In this document: piece after piece, positions 12,501 through 23,627 of the stretch
Layout: each line of letters begins with the position of its first letter
Numbering within the stretch: the stretch's first letter is position 1
From: Manihot esculenta
Taxonomy: Eukaryota > Streptophyta > Magnoliopsida > Malpighiales > Euphorbiaceae
NCBI RefSeq assembly: GCF_001659605.2
Contig: NC_035178.2
Coordinates: 4,369,734 to 4,433,733 of the forward strand
Reading direction: 5' to 3'
Length of the DNA: 64,000 nt
Notes under the pieces: generated by a model
What the model saw: only the letters and a program-made list of their open reading frames with translations
What the model was told of the DNA's origin: nothing
Databases searched by the model: none
Program-made: the position numbers and the translations under genes

Positions 12501-13667
12501 AAGTCTGTTTTAAGAATTAATTGTGAATTCTAGTCTCTATTGTATGGCTGTCAAGTTCATTTTTGGCTGTCAAGTTCATTTTTGGCCTTCTGATTGAACC
12601 ACTTCAGAGAATATATATTTTACAAATTTCATATGAGTGTAAGGGTTTTTTTTTTTTGGTTGGTTTTTTTATAAGATGCATGTGGCTCTGACCTTTGAAA
12701 GGTAATGAGGGCCAAATCAAAGGTTGAGAGAGGAAAATAAATTATTGTTGGTAATGAAAGTGTAGCATTTTTAGCATTTGTAAATGTATATTGGACATTC
12801 CTCTTCATTGATATTGCTTTAGGAGCGTTTTTTCTTTTCTTTTGAGATTAAGACACAGTTTACTATAGTGTGGAGTAAAGATAGATGAGATTTCCTGAGG
12901 AAGAAAGTAGACACCTTAAAATGGAAATATTCGTTCTGATATTCAAATCTATTCATTCCGGTTCTCCATTTAAGTGTGTTGCTTCAATGTTTGCGTACAT
13001 TTCTCTCTTGCAGATTCTCAATGTATACATACCAAAATACGAGGGTGGAGGTCACTTTTGGCCTATTGTGCACAAGACAACAATTTTTTCATTAGTGTTG
13101 ACACAAATTATAGCGATCGGGGTCTTTGGAATTAAAAGATCACCTATTGCATCAGGTTTCACCTTTCCATTAGTAATTTGCACCCTGCTATTCAATGAAT
13201 ATTGCAGGCAGCGATTTGCCCCTGTTTTCAAGAGGGACGCTGTACAGGTACTAAATAGATTTTTCTTTTTGAGATCTCTCTCTATCTCTCTCTCGCTTTC
13301 TGTGTGTGTGTTTACCAAGTTTGTTGGGTTTATTAGGTTCTTATAGACATGGATAGGCGCGACGAACAGTCTGGGAGAATGAAGGAAATCCATCAACAAT
13401 TAAATTCAGCGTATTGCCAGATCCCAATGACTTCTCATGAATTATGTGCATCTGCACATGGTGGTGTTAATAAGATCGAAGATCCAGAGGGCGCTGGTGC
13501 AGGTTTGGTTTGAGTATTCTTTTTAACGGATAGATGACTTCCTCAATCTGGAGTAAGGAAATAACTGGTTTTCCATGCTTTTTCACTTCTCAGGAACGGA
13601 ACTTAACGAATTAACTGAAACATGTGCTGTTGTCAATTTTGGAGGAGAAACATCAACTGAAAATTGA
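6589..13667 (+). CDS. HYP1: OSCA/CSC1-like ion channel, HYP1 type
   Basis: This is a member of the OSCA/TMEM63 family, mechanically or osmotically gated cation channels with about 11 membrane helices. Eleven coding exons keep frame: 6589-6869, 7472-7618, 8091-8154, 8279-8488, 9131-9307, 9618-9916, 10757-11033, 12123-12401, 13014-13247, 13337-13502 and 13594-13667, giving 735 residues. The N-terminus (MDIAALLTSAGINIGLC) and LYSILRKQPSN match Arabidopsis HYP1. Other family blocks are FTVLVRSIP, LPFLLVYFFMAYLVYRNQ and GGHFWPIVH. A 5' leader exon probably ends at 6049, with an intron to 6573, so the first ATG of the next exon (6589) was taken as start. The loop between exons 4 and 6 is the cytosolic domain. 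G-box motifs lie upstream. Gating mode and ion are not deducible here. Confidence 0.93.
8550..8735 (+). repeat. three degenerate ~70-base tandem units in an OSCA intron
   Basis: Three blocks share the pattern TTGAAGTGTTCACAAGATTC followed by a TTGGTTAA/TATTTGG-type segment and AAATCAC(T)TTT. They lie inside the intron between 8488 and 9131 and are a local non-coding duplication. Confidence 0.6.
12546..12583 (+). repeat. 19-base tandem duplication in an OSCA intron
   Basis: The unit GGCTGTCAAGTTCATTTTT occurs twice in direct succession within the intron after 12401. No function is suggested. Confidence 0.75.
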
Positions 13668-14456
13668 TTAATTTGTCTTGTATATAAGCTACACCAAATT
13701 CAGTTCATGCATTAAAATCATCATGCTTCAGATGGGGCTTTAACGTGGCAAGCCGTGTAAATGTTCAAGTTTCATACAGAAGATAGCATTGGGACGTATG
13801 GCCCTTGATAGGAAAAAATTCACTGTTACAGGAATAGGATTAGGATTGAGATTGTCATGTTTTTATAGGTTTTTTTGTTTTTTTTTTGCTCTTTTTCTTT
13901 TCTTTTATTTTCTTTAAGAGGGCTGGGATGCTATATGTAATTGGAAGAGCAAAGCCGATTTTGATTCGTTATATCACAGCTATGTACAATGTTTTATTTT
14001 CTTTTTCTTTTTCTTTTTCTTTTTTTAATAAAAAAACTTCTAAATCATAGTTTGAATCAGATTATAATGTCCGACATAATCAGATCAAATGTCTTTTAGA
14101 ATCAGATCAAGTTAAAATTCAATGAAGAGAAGAATCGTCATTGGTCCCTTTAACTTCAGATAATTTGAGGTCGTAGAACCTGATCGAGTTCATATGAAGC
14201 ACTGATCTTGGAGGTCAATATGGCTGAATTGAAGAAATATAATGGGCTGGCATCATCCGTCACTTTTCAAATTATTTTTCAATGGATATGATAATCTCGT
14301 TTCCAACATAAAAGTAGTAGTAATTTTGCTTAATAACATGAAGGTATCACAATTAGGAAGGGCTTTTAAATAATTTGGTAACTAAATCTGATTCCATGAA
14401 CCATCTGGTTCAACAATTTATACAATTACAGGGATGTCCAATATACAGATGTAATT

Positions 14457-15959
14457 TTATTCCTTCGCATCGGCTGCTAATGAGGGTTCTTGATCACTAG
14501 AGAAGACATTCTCCTTTGTTGGTTCATCATTTTCTTTCAATAGCTGTCTCCACAACCACAAAACTTGCAGCAACCCACCATTTGCAACATGCAAAAGGAA
14601 CACTTGTGCGCGTGCAGCAAAATATGTAGAGATGACCTTAGTGAGAACAAACAAGCAACTGATACTAGCAAGAACCAAGTTCAATCCCTTGTCCTGTTCA
14701 ACAACCAACGTAAATTACATCAGGCAGCAGCACAAATGTTTAATACATTTTTGCAAAAGAACTAGTAAACATGGCAAGGACATGTAAGTTAGAACAACTT
14801 GCCTCACTGGCTTGTATCACCTCCTGCAGTATCTCCTTTAAATAGTCGGTGATCAAACAGCCAATAAGAAGACCAACAGGAATCATCAACTCCTGGTTTC
14901 TAGAAATGGAAAATATGACATCTGATACAGAGCTAAAGATGAAGACAGCTATGAGGGACCATTTCAGTGCTGCCTGTCCAATAAACATTAATCGTTTTAG
15001 CAGCTCGTCTCCTGCCTTTCTCCAAGGAAACTCTTTCACGGGGTCAGGGGTAGCCTCCCACAACCTCTCCTTGGCAATACTCAATTGTAATTTGACCTTA
15101 TCTGTTTCACCAAACTGGGGATTTATTATTTTCATGAAGCATGTGGGAGAGCGTTGGGGATGTGCAAGCAAAAATGGCCGTCGATGGAGTTGACTAGGTT
15201 GGTTTTTGAACCGGTTAATCTGTATAAAGGGCAAAAGATAATGTCATGAACATATTTTCTTGAGATTGGGCCATTTGATTCAGCTGATGAATAAGCAATT
15301 CAATTCAAGAGACCACAAGGTCACCATTTGAATCTATATTGGACAAATCTGAGAACGAAAAAGAAAGACTCAAGGAAATGAAATCAGCGGACAAAGGATT
15401 ACCTTTTGGTGTTTGATGCATGAAATTAAGGTGGCAAGTGTTATTTGTGTATCTAATTGATGGGAAAAAAAATTACAGGGCATTGCAGGAAGCAAAATTC
15501 AACAGAAATTACAATTACAAATTATCGCCATTTTCACCGAAAGTTCAAAAAACCCAACTCAGAAATAAGGATAATAACAACAAAAACATAACACAATAGC
15601 TCAAAAAGTGATGATGAAATCATGAAAACTAATTCACAACGCCTCGTAGGACTAGCACTGTAGATTATAAAGTAATATATGAACCTACTTCACCACTAAC
15701 CACCGATATTTTGCTATGTTTCGATTTTTACCATGCAGTTTAGAACATAACCATAAAGGAAGTATCTTTATTGATTCATATATCCAAAGCAGCAAGCTGA
15801 CTACGGATTAGCTGAGCTAACAAGAAGTGACATTCTAAGCTTTTGAAATTTGTTGCTGAAATTGAACCGAATTAATTGTAGTTGAAACGTAATCCGACAG
15901 AAGAACCGTAAATGGCACCTGAAATTTTGGAGTTGGAGTAAGGAGAGAAGATGCCATTG
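14457..15959 (-). CDS. predicted plastid membrane protein of unknown function
   Basis: Three exons give 230 residues: 15959-15921, 15219-14803 and 14693-14457. The start (MASSLLTPTPKF) sits in a good ATG context. It joins in phase to a Ser/Arg-rich segment, together resembling a chloroplast transit peptide. The mature part holds LWEATPDPVKEFPWRKA, then two or three hydrophobic segments (around WSLIAVFIFSS, IPVGLLIGCLI and LVLASISCLFVL), and an acidic C-terminus. It resembles conserved plant proteins I cannot name with certainty; Arabidopsis EMB1273 is one tentative comparison. Intron 2 has a GC donor (GAG|GCAAGT). Exon 1 is the weakest part because its donor (CAG|GTGCCA) is poor; an alternative start at 15234 would drop the transit peptide. 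It is convergent with the OSCA gene, about 790 bases apart. Confidence 0.7.
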
Positions 15960-16227
15960 AAGAGACAGTGCTCTTCTATTATCCACTTGCTCTTCCTTCA
16001 CGTCGTCTTTCTCTTTCTCTTTCTCTTCCTTCTGCCTCTCTCTTCCCTCTAGGGTTTAGCAGGCCTGTGGGCATTTTTGTCATTTTCATCTGAACTTAGA
16101 ATTTTTTGTGGGCCGGAGCTTTGCAGACAAACCCAAAGATTTGGGCTTGGGCTTGGTCCATGACCTCTACTGATAACCCATAATATCCATAAATAGATTA
16201 TATTTAATTTATCCAACTCATAATTTC

Positions 16228-16315
16228 AAAGGTTTAGTCTGATGGTAAGTGCATCTGGTTAAACCTGATAGATCTCAGGTTCGAATCTCCCATCCCCATT
16301 TCAAAAAAAAAAATA
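16228..16315 (+). mobile_element. tRNA-derived SINE-like element
   Basis: The stretch has a pol III A-box-like segment (TAGTCTGATGGTAAGTGCA). About 30 bases later comes a nearly perfect B box (GGTTCGAATCT), followed by CCCATCCCC and an A-rich tail (TTTCAAAAAAAAAAA). It cannot fold with a proper acceptor stem, so it is not a tRNA gene. The layout fits a short plant SINE on the plus strand. ATTTCAAA occurs at both ends of the body, which may be a target-site duplication or part of the tail. Confidence 0.55.
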
Positions 16316-17010
16316 ATTATATACAAAAAAGTTTTAATATTACCAAACTGAATTAATTTCAGTATCCCACTTTGGAGATTAAAATGAAAATCCCACCCAG
16401 GGTGGCTATCTTCTTGTGCTTGGAAAAAGCATAAACATTAATTAATAATTAATTAGTGAAATTAAAGGTAATGCAATTTATAATAAAAACAAGACAAATG
16501 AGGTGTAACAGTAGGACAAATCTACCAGAAATTATCATGTTAGTGAGTGTCATTATCAATTTCTAATTAATAAATTTAAAAACAGGTGACGACACTTTCC
16601 GCTGTCGTTTGGCTATTGTCACGGCTACCTAGGGTTGCTTCTCGCCATTAATCAGAGGATACTTTTGGGTATTAATATTAGTAATAATTATCGTCATTAA
16701 ATCAAATTTGAAAATCTTGGTGTTTTGTCCAAGGCATTTTCTGGTGTGTATGTTGTGGGCGAGGGATATTCCCTTAAACTTTACAGGGAGAAAAATGAGG
16801 CAGAGTTTATATTGAGCTGTACAGAAATGGTCTGCCATTAAATATTATATTTAATTAGGTAGAAAGCAGGATAATGTATGTTAGGGATTAATTAACAGCA
16901 AAAGCTCAGCCATAGTGAAAATAAAGTTACGTGGGAGTATGTGCAGATATGCATTGGTACTTGGTAATGGTGGCTAAACAAAGTGGTTGCAAATCAATGA
17001 CCCATATGGG

Positions 17011-17098
17011 TTCAGAGATCCCTAATGTTTCAGAGACACTGCTGGATTTCTGAGTTTAAGAGACACTGCTGGATTAATGTTTCAGAGATCCCTAATGC
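17011..17098 (+). repeat. nested direct repeat (A-B-B-A)
   Basis: TTCAGAGATCCCTAATG occurs at both ends of an 88-base block. AGAGACACTGCTGGATT occurs twice between them. It looks like two overlapping local duplications in non-coding DNA. Confidence 0.8.
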
Positions 17099-18881
17099 TA
17101 TATGCATTAAGTTTAATGGGTGGTAATGGGGTAGTGGCAGTTGATAGAAACAGGTTTCCAAAATTTGTCAACTAATCATGACCACATGTCTTACCAAACA
17201 ATTATGCTTTGTCAAATGTTCATTTTGATGTAAGAAAAGTGAAATATCTCACAACTGTAAACAACTACATGCTCAGCCAACACTTCATATAAAAACAATT
17301 CTTTGACTACCTCATAATCTCACGTTAATCACTGTAAATTACGTATCTAAGGGTGCACTCTTACTCATTTATCATATTTTCAAAAATTCACTAATTAATT
17401 TTATTTCAAACTCATCATTTTTATCTACTTTACTTTTTTATACATATTTTTTATTAACTTTCTAACTATATTTTTTTAAAAAATATTAAATTTTATTAAA
17501 TATTAAAAATATTTTCAAAGATTTTTAAAAATAAAATAAAATAAAATAGTATTCTAATAATTAATTTTTATATTATTATATTAAAAAAATAAATAATAAT
17601 TTTGAAATAATAAAAAGAATAACAAAACTTATGTGATATATAAAAATTTATTAATTAATTTCTTAATTCTGTAAAAATATTTATAAGTTAATCAATATGA
17701 ATTTATCCTTCCATATCAAGGAGATTTTAAAATTTTTCGTAACACTTAATAAATAATTAATATATTAATTAATATATTTTTTAAAATTTTTAAAATATTT
17801 TAATATAATTTTTAAAATCAATGGTTAATTAATAAATTTTCTTATATCAGAGAGAATCCAAATAATAATTTTATCTTTGGAAAAAAAAAATGATGAATTC
17901 AATTTCAACCCTGTTACATTATTTTTTCACTTAATATTTATTCCTTTTAAAAATGAATTTTTTAATATTAAAAGAAAATGTGAATTACAATTTAAGCAAA
18001 TGTGACGACTTTGTTCAACATAGAATTAAAAGAAAATAAATCTTTTTTTTTTTTGAAATGTAAATAAATAAATCTTTGAATCGTCAAACTAGTCCTATAC
18101 ATATAATTGATGGCAATGAGAAATTTATGGCCATGAAAAATAAAAAAAGGCCTAGAGAAAATCTTGAATGATAGCATCCATATTGGGAAGCACCAACCAT
18201 CCAAATGATATGTAAAGTAGACTTAAAGAAATACCTTGACAAATTTTAGTTTCTGATATTGATTGAAACCAAATTACTAAGAATTTTATTATCTACCATG
18301 GATTAATCACACATGCAAACACATTGAAAATAACATTTACTTTATTAATTAAATCCCTTATCTAATTTTATATTCATCTCAAAATTGTTTTTGTACAATT
18401 TTATTTATTTATTTATTTATTTTTCTTGAAGACAATAACTGAATTAAGAACATGTGTGTTTCATTCAGACACATGTATATATCCAATATAGAACCTTAAG
18501 CATACCTATCCTTAGGGTTACCTTATTTCCATTGGGGTTTTCAAGGAATCACATTCATCAATACATATGCTCTCATATCAGTCAAATTTTCAAGAAATTA
18601 TGATCATCACCAAATCAAATCAGAGAAAATTACATATCCAAATTAACATGTCCAGTCTAGAAGCTCCCAATTGATTGATGAAATTTGCGCCTAACGTAAC
18701 TCAAGTCTGAAATACATAAAAAGAGAGCTCATCACACCCAACAATAAACTATATATTATACTTAATTTCTGCCAACAAGGAAAGCAAACAGATCACTGAA
18801 TGAGCTTATTAGGGTTTCATCTGAGAATCCAACATCTACTGCTATGAATCTGTACTATCTATACCATTAATGTACACCACA

Positions 18882-20269
18882 CTATAGAATTCCAGGGTAC
18901 CTCAACTCCTCTAGAGAGCATTCCTGCAGCAATCCTTGCTGTATCCCTTCACAGTTTGAAGCCATAGGAGGATACACAAGAGAGCTCATCTCAACCATGG
19001 AGCCAACTACGCTTTCGCCAGAAGTAGTCCCAATTCTATCATTTAACATATCATCGCTGAGCAGAAACTCTAGCCCATCTAATCTTTGTGGATTGTTGTA
19101 TGCCATTTCCTCAATCCCCACAGCAGGGAAATTGCTTTCTCCTTGAACCATCTGCAGCCTAGCCCCTTCAATATTGTAGTGTGCTTGTGCAAATTGAACA
19201 GCAGTGTCATTTGAGGTATCCATTGAAGCAGAAGAGGAGACATTATTAATGGGCTGATCATAAAGTTGCTGAGCGTAGGATACGCCATTTGGGAACTGAG
19301 TACTTGTGGCATTGCGAATGAGTTGATCATCTTCAGAAAATCTTCCTCCAAGCTTGATAAGCAGTTTCCTAATAGAAGCATGGTCATTAAAGCGGGGTTC
19401 TTGGTTGGAGAATGGTATTGGAGCCAGTAAAGGCAGCTCAGGCCAATAAGGGTTTTGATTGTTTTTATTATCAGCTGAAACCATAGGATTAGCGTTTCCT
19501 CTCTTCATCTCTTGCTTTATGCCACTAGCCCTCCGAGCCTGGTGGTCTTTCCTTTGCTTACCAAGAAGCTTCTTCTTCAGCCTTGTGTTCCAGTAGTTCT
19601 TTATGTCATTATCTGTTCTCCCTGGCAATTGTGCTGCAATTATAGACCACCTGCCCATGCAAACAAAGTGATGAGTATATGAACTCTAGGTCAAACAAAG
19701 CCATTATAGACCATCTACTCACAGAAATGAAGTGATATTGTGGAAGAAAGAGATGGCTTAGCTGTAAGATAATTAGTCTGCTGGTCAAATTTGAGCAATA
19801 TCTATTATTGATAAGGTTTATTCACTGAAGAAAAACATTTCCTACCTGCTCCCGATGCTAATATAGAGGCTGCAAATTATGTTATCTTCCTCCTCAGAGA
19901 AGCCTCCATGCTTAATATTTGGGCGAAGATAGTTTAACCATCTAAGACGGCAGCTCTTGCCACATCTTTTAAGGCCTGATTCAGAAACGAACCCTCATCA
20001 TATATTGTATGAGATCAAAGATACAACTATAAACCCGTTTCACAAGGCTTTAGATTCTAGAGTATTTCTTCTAATTAAAGCATAAGGAATGAAGCAAAGG
20101 CTATAAGTAATTAATAAGATCGAATAAGCATACCAATTTTCTGAGGCAAAGCAATCCAGTTACCACCAGTGCCATGTTTCTCTATATACGCCTTGAGCTT
20201 AGCATCTTCTTCAGGTGACCATGGGCCTTTCTTGACGTTGGCTTTGTCGCAGCAAGGAGCCCTCCCCAT
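18882..20269 (-). CDS. MYB84: R2R3-MYB transcription factor, RAX/MYB68/MYB84 group
   Basis: Three exons, 20269-20134, 19975-19846 and 19650-18882, give 344 residues. The first 116 or so residues form two MYB repeats: [17 protein letters not shown] starts R2, and [19 protein letters not shown] ends it. R3 carries FSEEE..II..L and [19 protein letters not shown], then [16 protein letters not shown]. Exon borders match the usual R2R3-MYB positions. This signature, with the [12 protein letters not shown] insertion, is typical of subgroup 14 (RAX1-3, MYB36, MYB68, MYB84, MYB87). That group acts in axillary meristem formation, endodermis differentiation and root growth. The C-terminal region is rich in Asn, Gln and Ser and ends near SSLVYPP and ELRYPGIL; activation is presumed. 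Its position near ACS and BCAT genes favours MYB68/MYB84, but a tree is needed to choose the member. Confidence 0.92.
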
Positions 20270-22532
20270 AGCTTCTCTTCCCTTCCCTTCCTTTTCCTTA
20301 ATGTTTCTTAAATTTTGAGCTTTGAAGTTTGATGGTTAGCTTCTCTTTCTATGCCAAAAGATAGCAATTATGAGAGAAAGAGGATATATATATATATATA
20401 TATATCTATTATTATATTATAAAAGGTGAAAAATGATGAAGAGGGTTCCTAGAAGAGCATAATAAAGTAGGGTATGGAATAAGGCTGTGTTTGTTTGTTG
20501 GTATATAAAAGTGGAGAAATTAAAGAAGGGTTATTGTTTTGTCTTTCTTGGTTAGTCTAGAATCAGTTTATCTATCCAGGCCAGGCCGTTGATTTTCTTG
20601 GGACTCTTAAAGTCTAATTATCCTCTCAATTATTCAGTCCGACTTATGTTAACAATTCTCCACGTGAATACAATTATATATATCTATTTACATACAGGTA
20701 CATATGTACGTATATATGTATAAAGGTATAATATTCATAATTGTTTTTTAACAATTATAAAAAAAAATTTTAAAAAAAAGACTTCTTCTAGAAATACTTT
20801 AAACTGTTGATGTACAATTAAGCTTATATATAGTTTAAAAGTTTACTAAAAAAAGTGTTACTATATATAAAAACAAATTAAGAACTGCAATTAAAAATGT
20901 TGTGTGTAATAATCTCAATAGTTATTAAAAATTATTCTTTTTTTTTTTATTTCAGTGAAAACCCATGAAATAAAAAAATAAAACAAATAATAGCTATAGT
21001 AAATTTAAATTAATGAAATACATTCAACATCACAGTATTGAGTCTATTATAAGAAGTATATTGTGTGGAAAATTAAGGCAAGTGGAAATGAAAGGAACAA
21101 TGGAAGAAAATGTCTAAGGTGCATCGCATTTGAGGCAAAGTGTCACATCTAAAAGCTCTATTTATTTGACCTAAATAGTCTTCCCTGTTTTCCATTTTCA
21201 ACTTTAAGTTATCATCACAGTTTTTTTATATTACGTTAATGACGTTGCCAAATACTTATTCTATAATAATTCATCCATTATCATTGATAAATTTTGAGTT
21301 TTATTTAATTTATAAAATAAATTAAATAACCATATGTAAAATATGGAACCCAATTGGTTTATTGCTTTAATTCCTTTCTGATTTTAGTGAGTAGTTAATA
21401 TATAGCTATTGTGGATTAGAACTGATCTCCAATGATTGGTTCCTATATATAATATGTTTTCTAGTTTTATTTTCTTTCTTACTGCTGCTATTTTATTTTA
21501 TTTTATTTTTTTGAAATTAAGATTGCAATGCATATCTTTTATGTGGACTCCTTGTTTCCATTGCTATTTTATCTCATTACTTTTGTGATTTTTCATATAT
21601 ATAAAAAAGCTTGGCAGGACCTACCAGTTTGAAAATGGTTGTCTTTTGCACAATATGTACAGTTGGACTCTATTTTCATGCAGGTTGAACTGATCTTCAA
21701 GTAATCAATTTTTTATTATTTTCAAGGAAATTACCTATCGATAGTATCAACTATAATTATGTTCCTCTAAAAATTATAATATATTTTATGAAAATGACTG
21801 CTAGCTAGGTTAATAGTTCAGTGTTGAGATATTCTTATATATATATACAGTGGTTTAAGCCAAGTGTGGTATCCATGCAAAGTGACCTACCAATTATTTG
21901 GTGAAAGTTGGTGCACTGAAAGGACTGCTTGGCCAGATTATAAATATAGCTGAAAATGACAGCGACATGAATTAAGCAGGTTCTGGAGGGATCAACACAG
22001 TATTTAGAATTTTTTTTTTTAAAAAAAAACACTGAAAAATCACACCAATTCGATCGTTGCTTAAATCCATGGAAGAAAAGAAAAGAAAAGTTAGTTTTTG
22101 CTATAAAAGGGTACGTGTCAACATTGAAGAAACCAAAATAAAGAAAGAAAACGAAATAATTGGAAATGGGTATGGTTTACGTGCGATGAACAATACAAAT
22201 CTGGTAGTTAAACTAGTTCTTATTCCCTCTTTGAAATTGTTTGCAGCCATTTGAGGTCAAACACTGAGCATAGCTGTATTCTGCAACGGCTGATTCTCTG
22301 ACCATTTTCATTGGCCAACTCACTTTACATTTAATGCATATATGGTGAGGGTGATTATATATATATAAAAAAAAAGTAGAGGAAGATGGTATTTTTATTA
22401 TAGAAATCCCACCGTACAATTTGAGTACCCTAGTTTTTCAATATGGTTGGTGCATGGTTGTTTGATTGAGAAAATTGAGATCCCCCAGTTGACAGGGACA
22501 AGATGCGAATCCAATGGAGCTTGCACCACAGA

Positions 22533-22564
<32 letters not shown>

Positions 22565-23627
22565 GCTTCTCCTATTTCGATAAGATCATCTTTGCTTATA
22601 AAAGAAATTCAAAAAAAAAAAAAAGGAAGAGAATATGTCTATTGATCGATCTTATTTCTGTGTTCTTCAAATTTTCACAGAATATTAAAAAAAAAAAAAA
22701 AATCCGGGTTTTAAAAAGCTAGTCGGTCATTAGACCAATAATCAGACAATTTAAGCACATATTTAATACAAATTTATAAATAATAATAATAATTTGGGGA
22801 ATGATAATTAAGAATTGTTAATCCATTTTAGTGGCTTATTCTCTAACTCACTACGTACTGTCATGGAATTCCTAGACAACAATATCTTGCTGATACTCGA
22901 TTACGGGATCTGCTCAATTCTACTCCTAATTAACATATAACTCTCTGCCACTTCCAAAGTCAATCACTCCAAAACCTCTCCAATTTAATTATTGATTGAA
23001 ATAAACACTTTCTTGTTTAATAAGATATTTCTCATTACTGTGCAGTCCAGAATACCAGCCCTAACCCACTTTGCATTAAGACCTCCATGTGGGCCTTTTG
23101 TGATATATTGGATACTGTGTTTTAAGATGGGTCAGCCCCAAAACTTTCTGCATACATAAACTCTATGGATGCAATAGTGTTATCTGGGGCTTGGGCATGA
23201 AGAGAAGCTTCCAACAATGAAGATTACTCCATCTTAGGCTGCGCTTCTAGTTTGGGCTTACTGTATTGTGTTTTTGTTGGTCTGCTTTTAGATCTTGTTG
23301 TATTTTTATGGGCTTTGACCCTTCTAATGAAGGATCTCAATCTTTAGCCGAAAACCAAAAATCCATCAAGTTGAGTGCAATGGAAGAGTAACTTGTATAT
23401 TCAACTTCATAGTCATATTATTGATAACGTTATTCAGGATTTGGAATTGGTTACATTTCTATCATTATAGAAGGAGCGACCAACAAAGTTCCAAAATGCG
23501 GCTTTGGAATTGGATGTCATATTCTTTTTCTTTTATCTCTTTCCATTGCCCTTTGATGAAATACACAGAGATATGAGCAATGTTCTAAAAATTCACATGC
23601 CTCTCTTGTAGTTGGAAAGAGGCCCTA
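20270..23627. other. intergenic region: MYB promoter and BCAT downstream region
   Basis: No gene is seen. The MYB promoter side has a TA microsatellite (about 20385-20405) about 115 bases before the ATG. Farther right are AT-rich DNA, a TA/CA compound microsatellite (about 22530-22565) and poly-A runs. Short frames at 21835-22722 have no family resemblance. Confidence 0.65.
22530..22565 (+). repeat. compound TA/CA microsatellite
   Basis: About nine TA units are followed directly by about nine CA units. It is a simple sequence repeat in intergenic DNA and likely length-variable. Confidence 0.85.

Larger units (their letters stand above)
15960..18881. other. intergenic region between the plastid protein gene and the MYB gene
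   Basis: No protein gene is seen. The left end holds the pyrimidine-rich promoter and leader of the minus-strand gene. Farther right are a SINE-like element (16228-16315), a nested direct repeat (17011-17098), and AT-rich DNA with poly-A/T runs. The last 300 bases would be 3' UTR of the MYB gene. Confidence 0.65.

Noticed and set aside
16228..16315. tRNA gene
   Set aside because: Both pol III boxes are present, but no acceptor stem or proper anticodon arm can be formed, and an A-rich tail follows. A SINE-like origin fits better.
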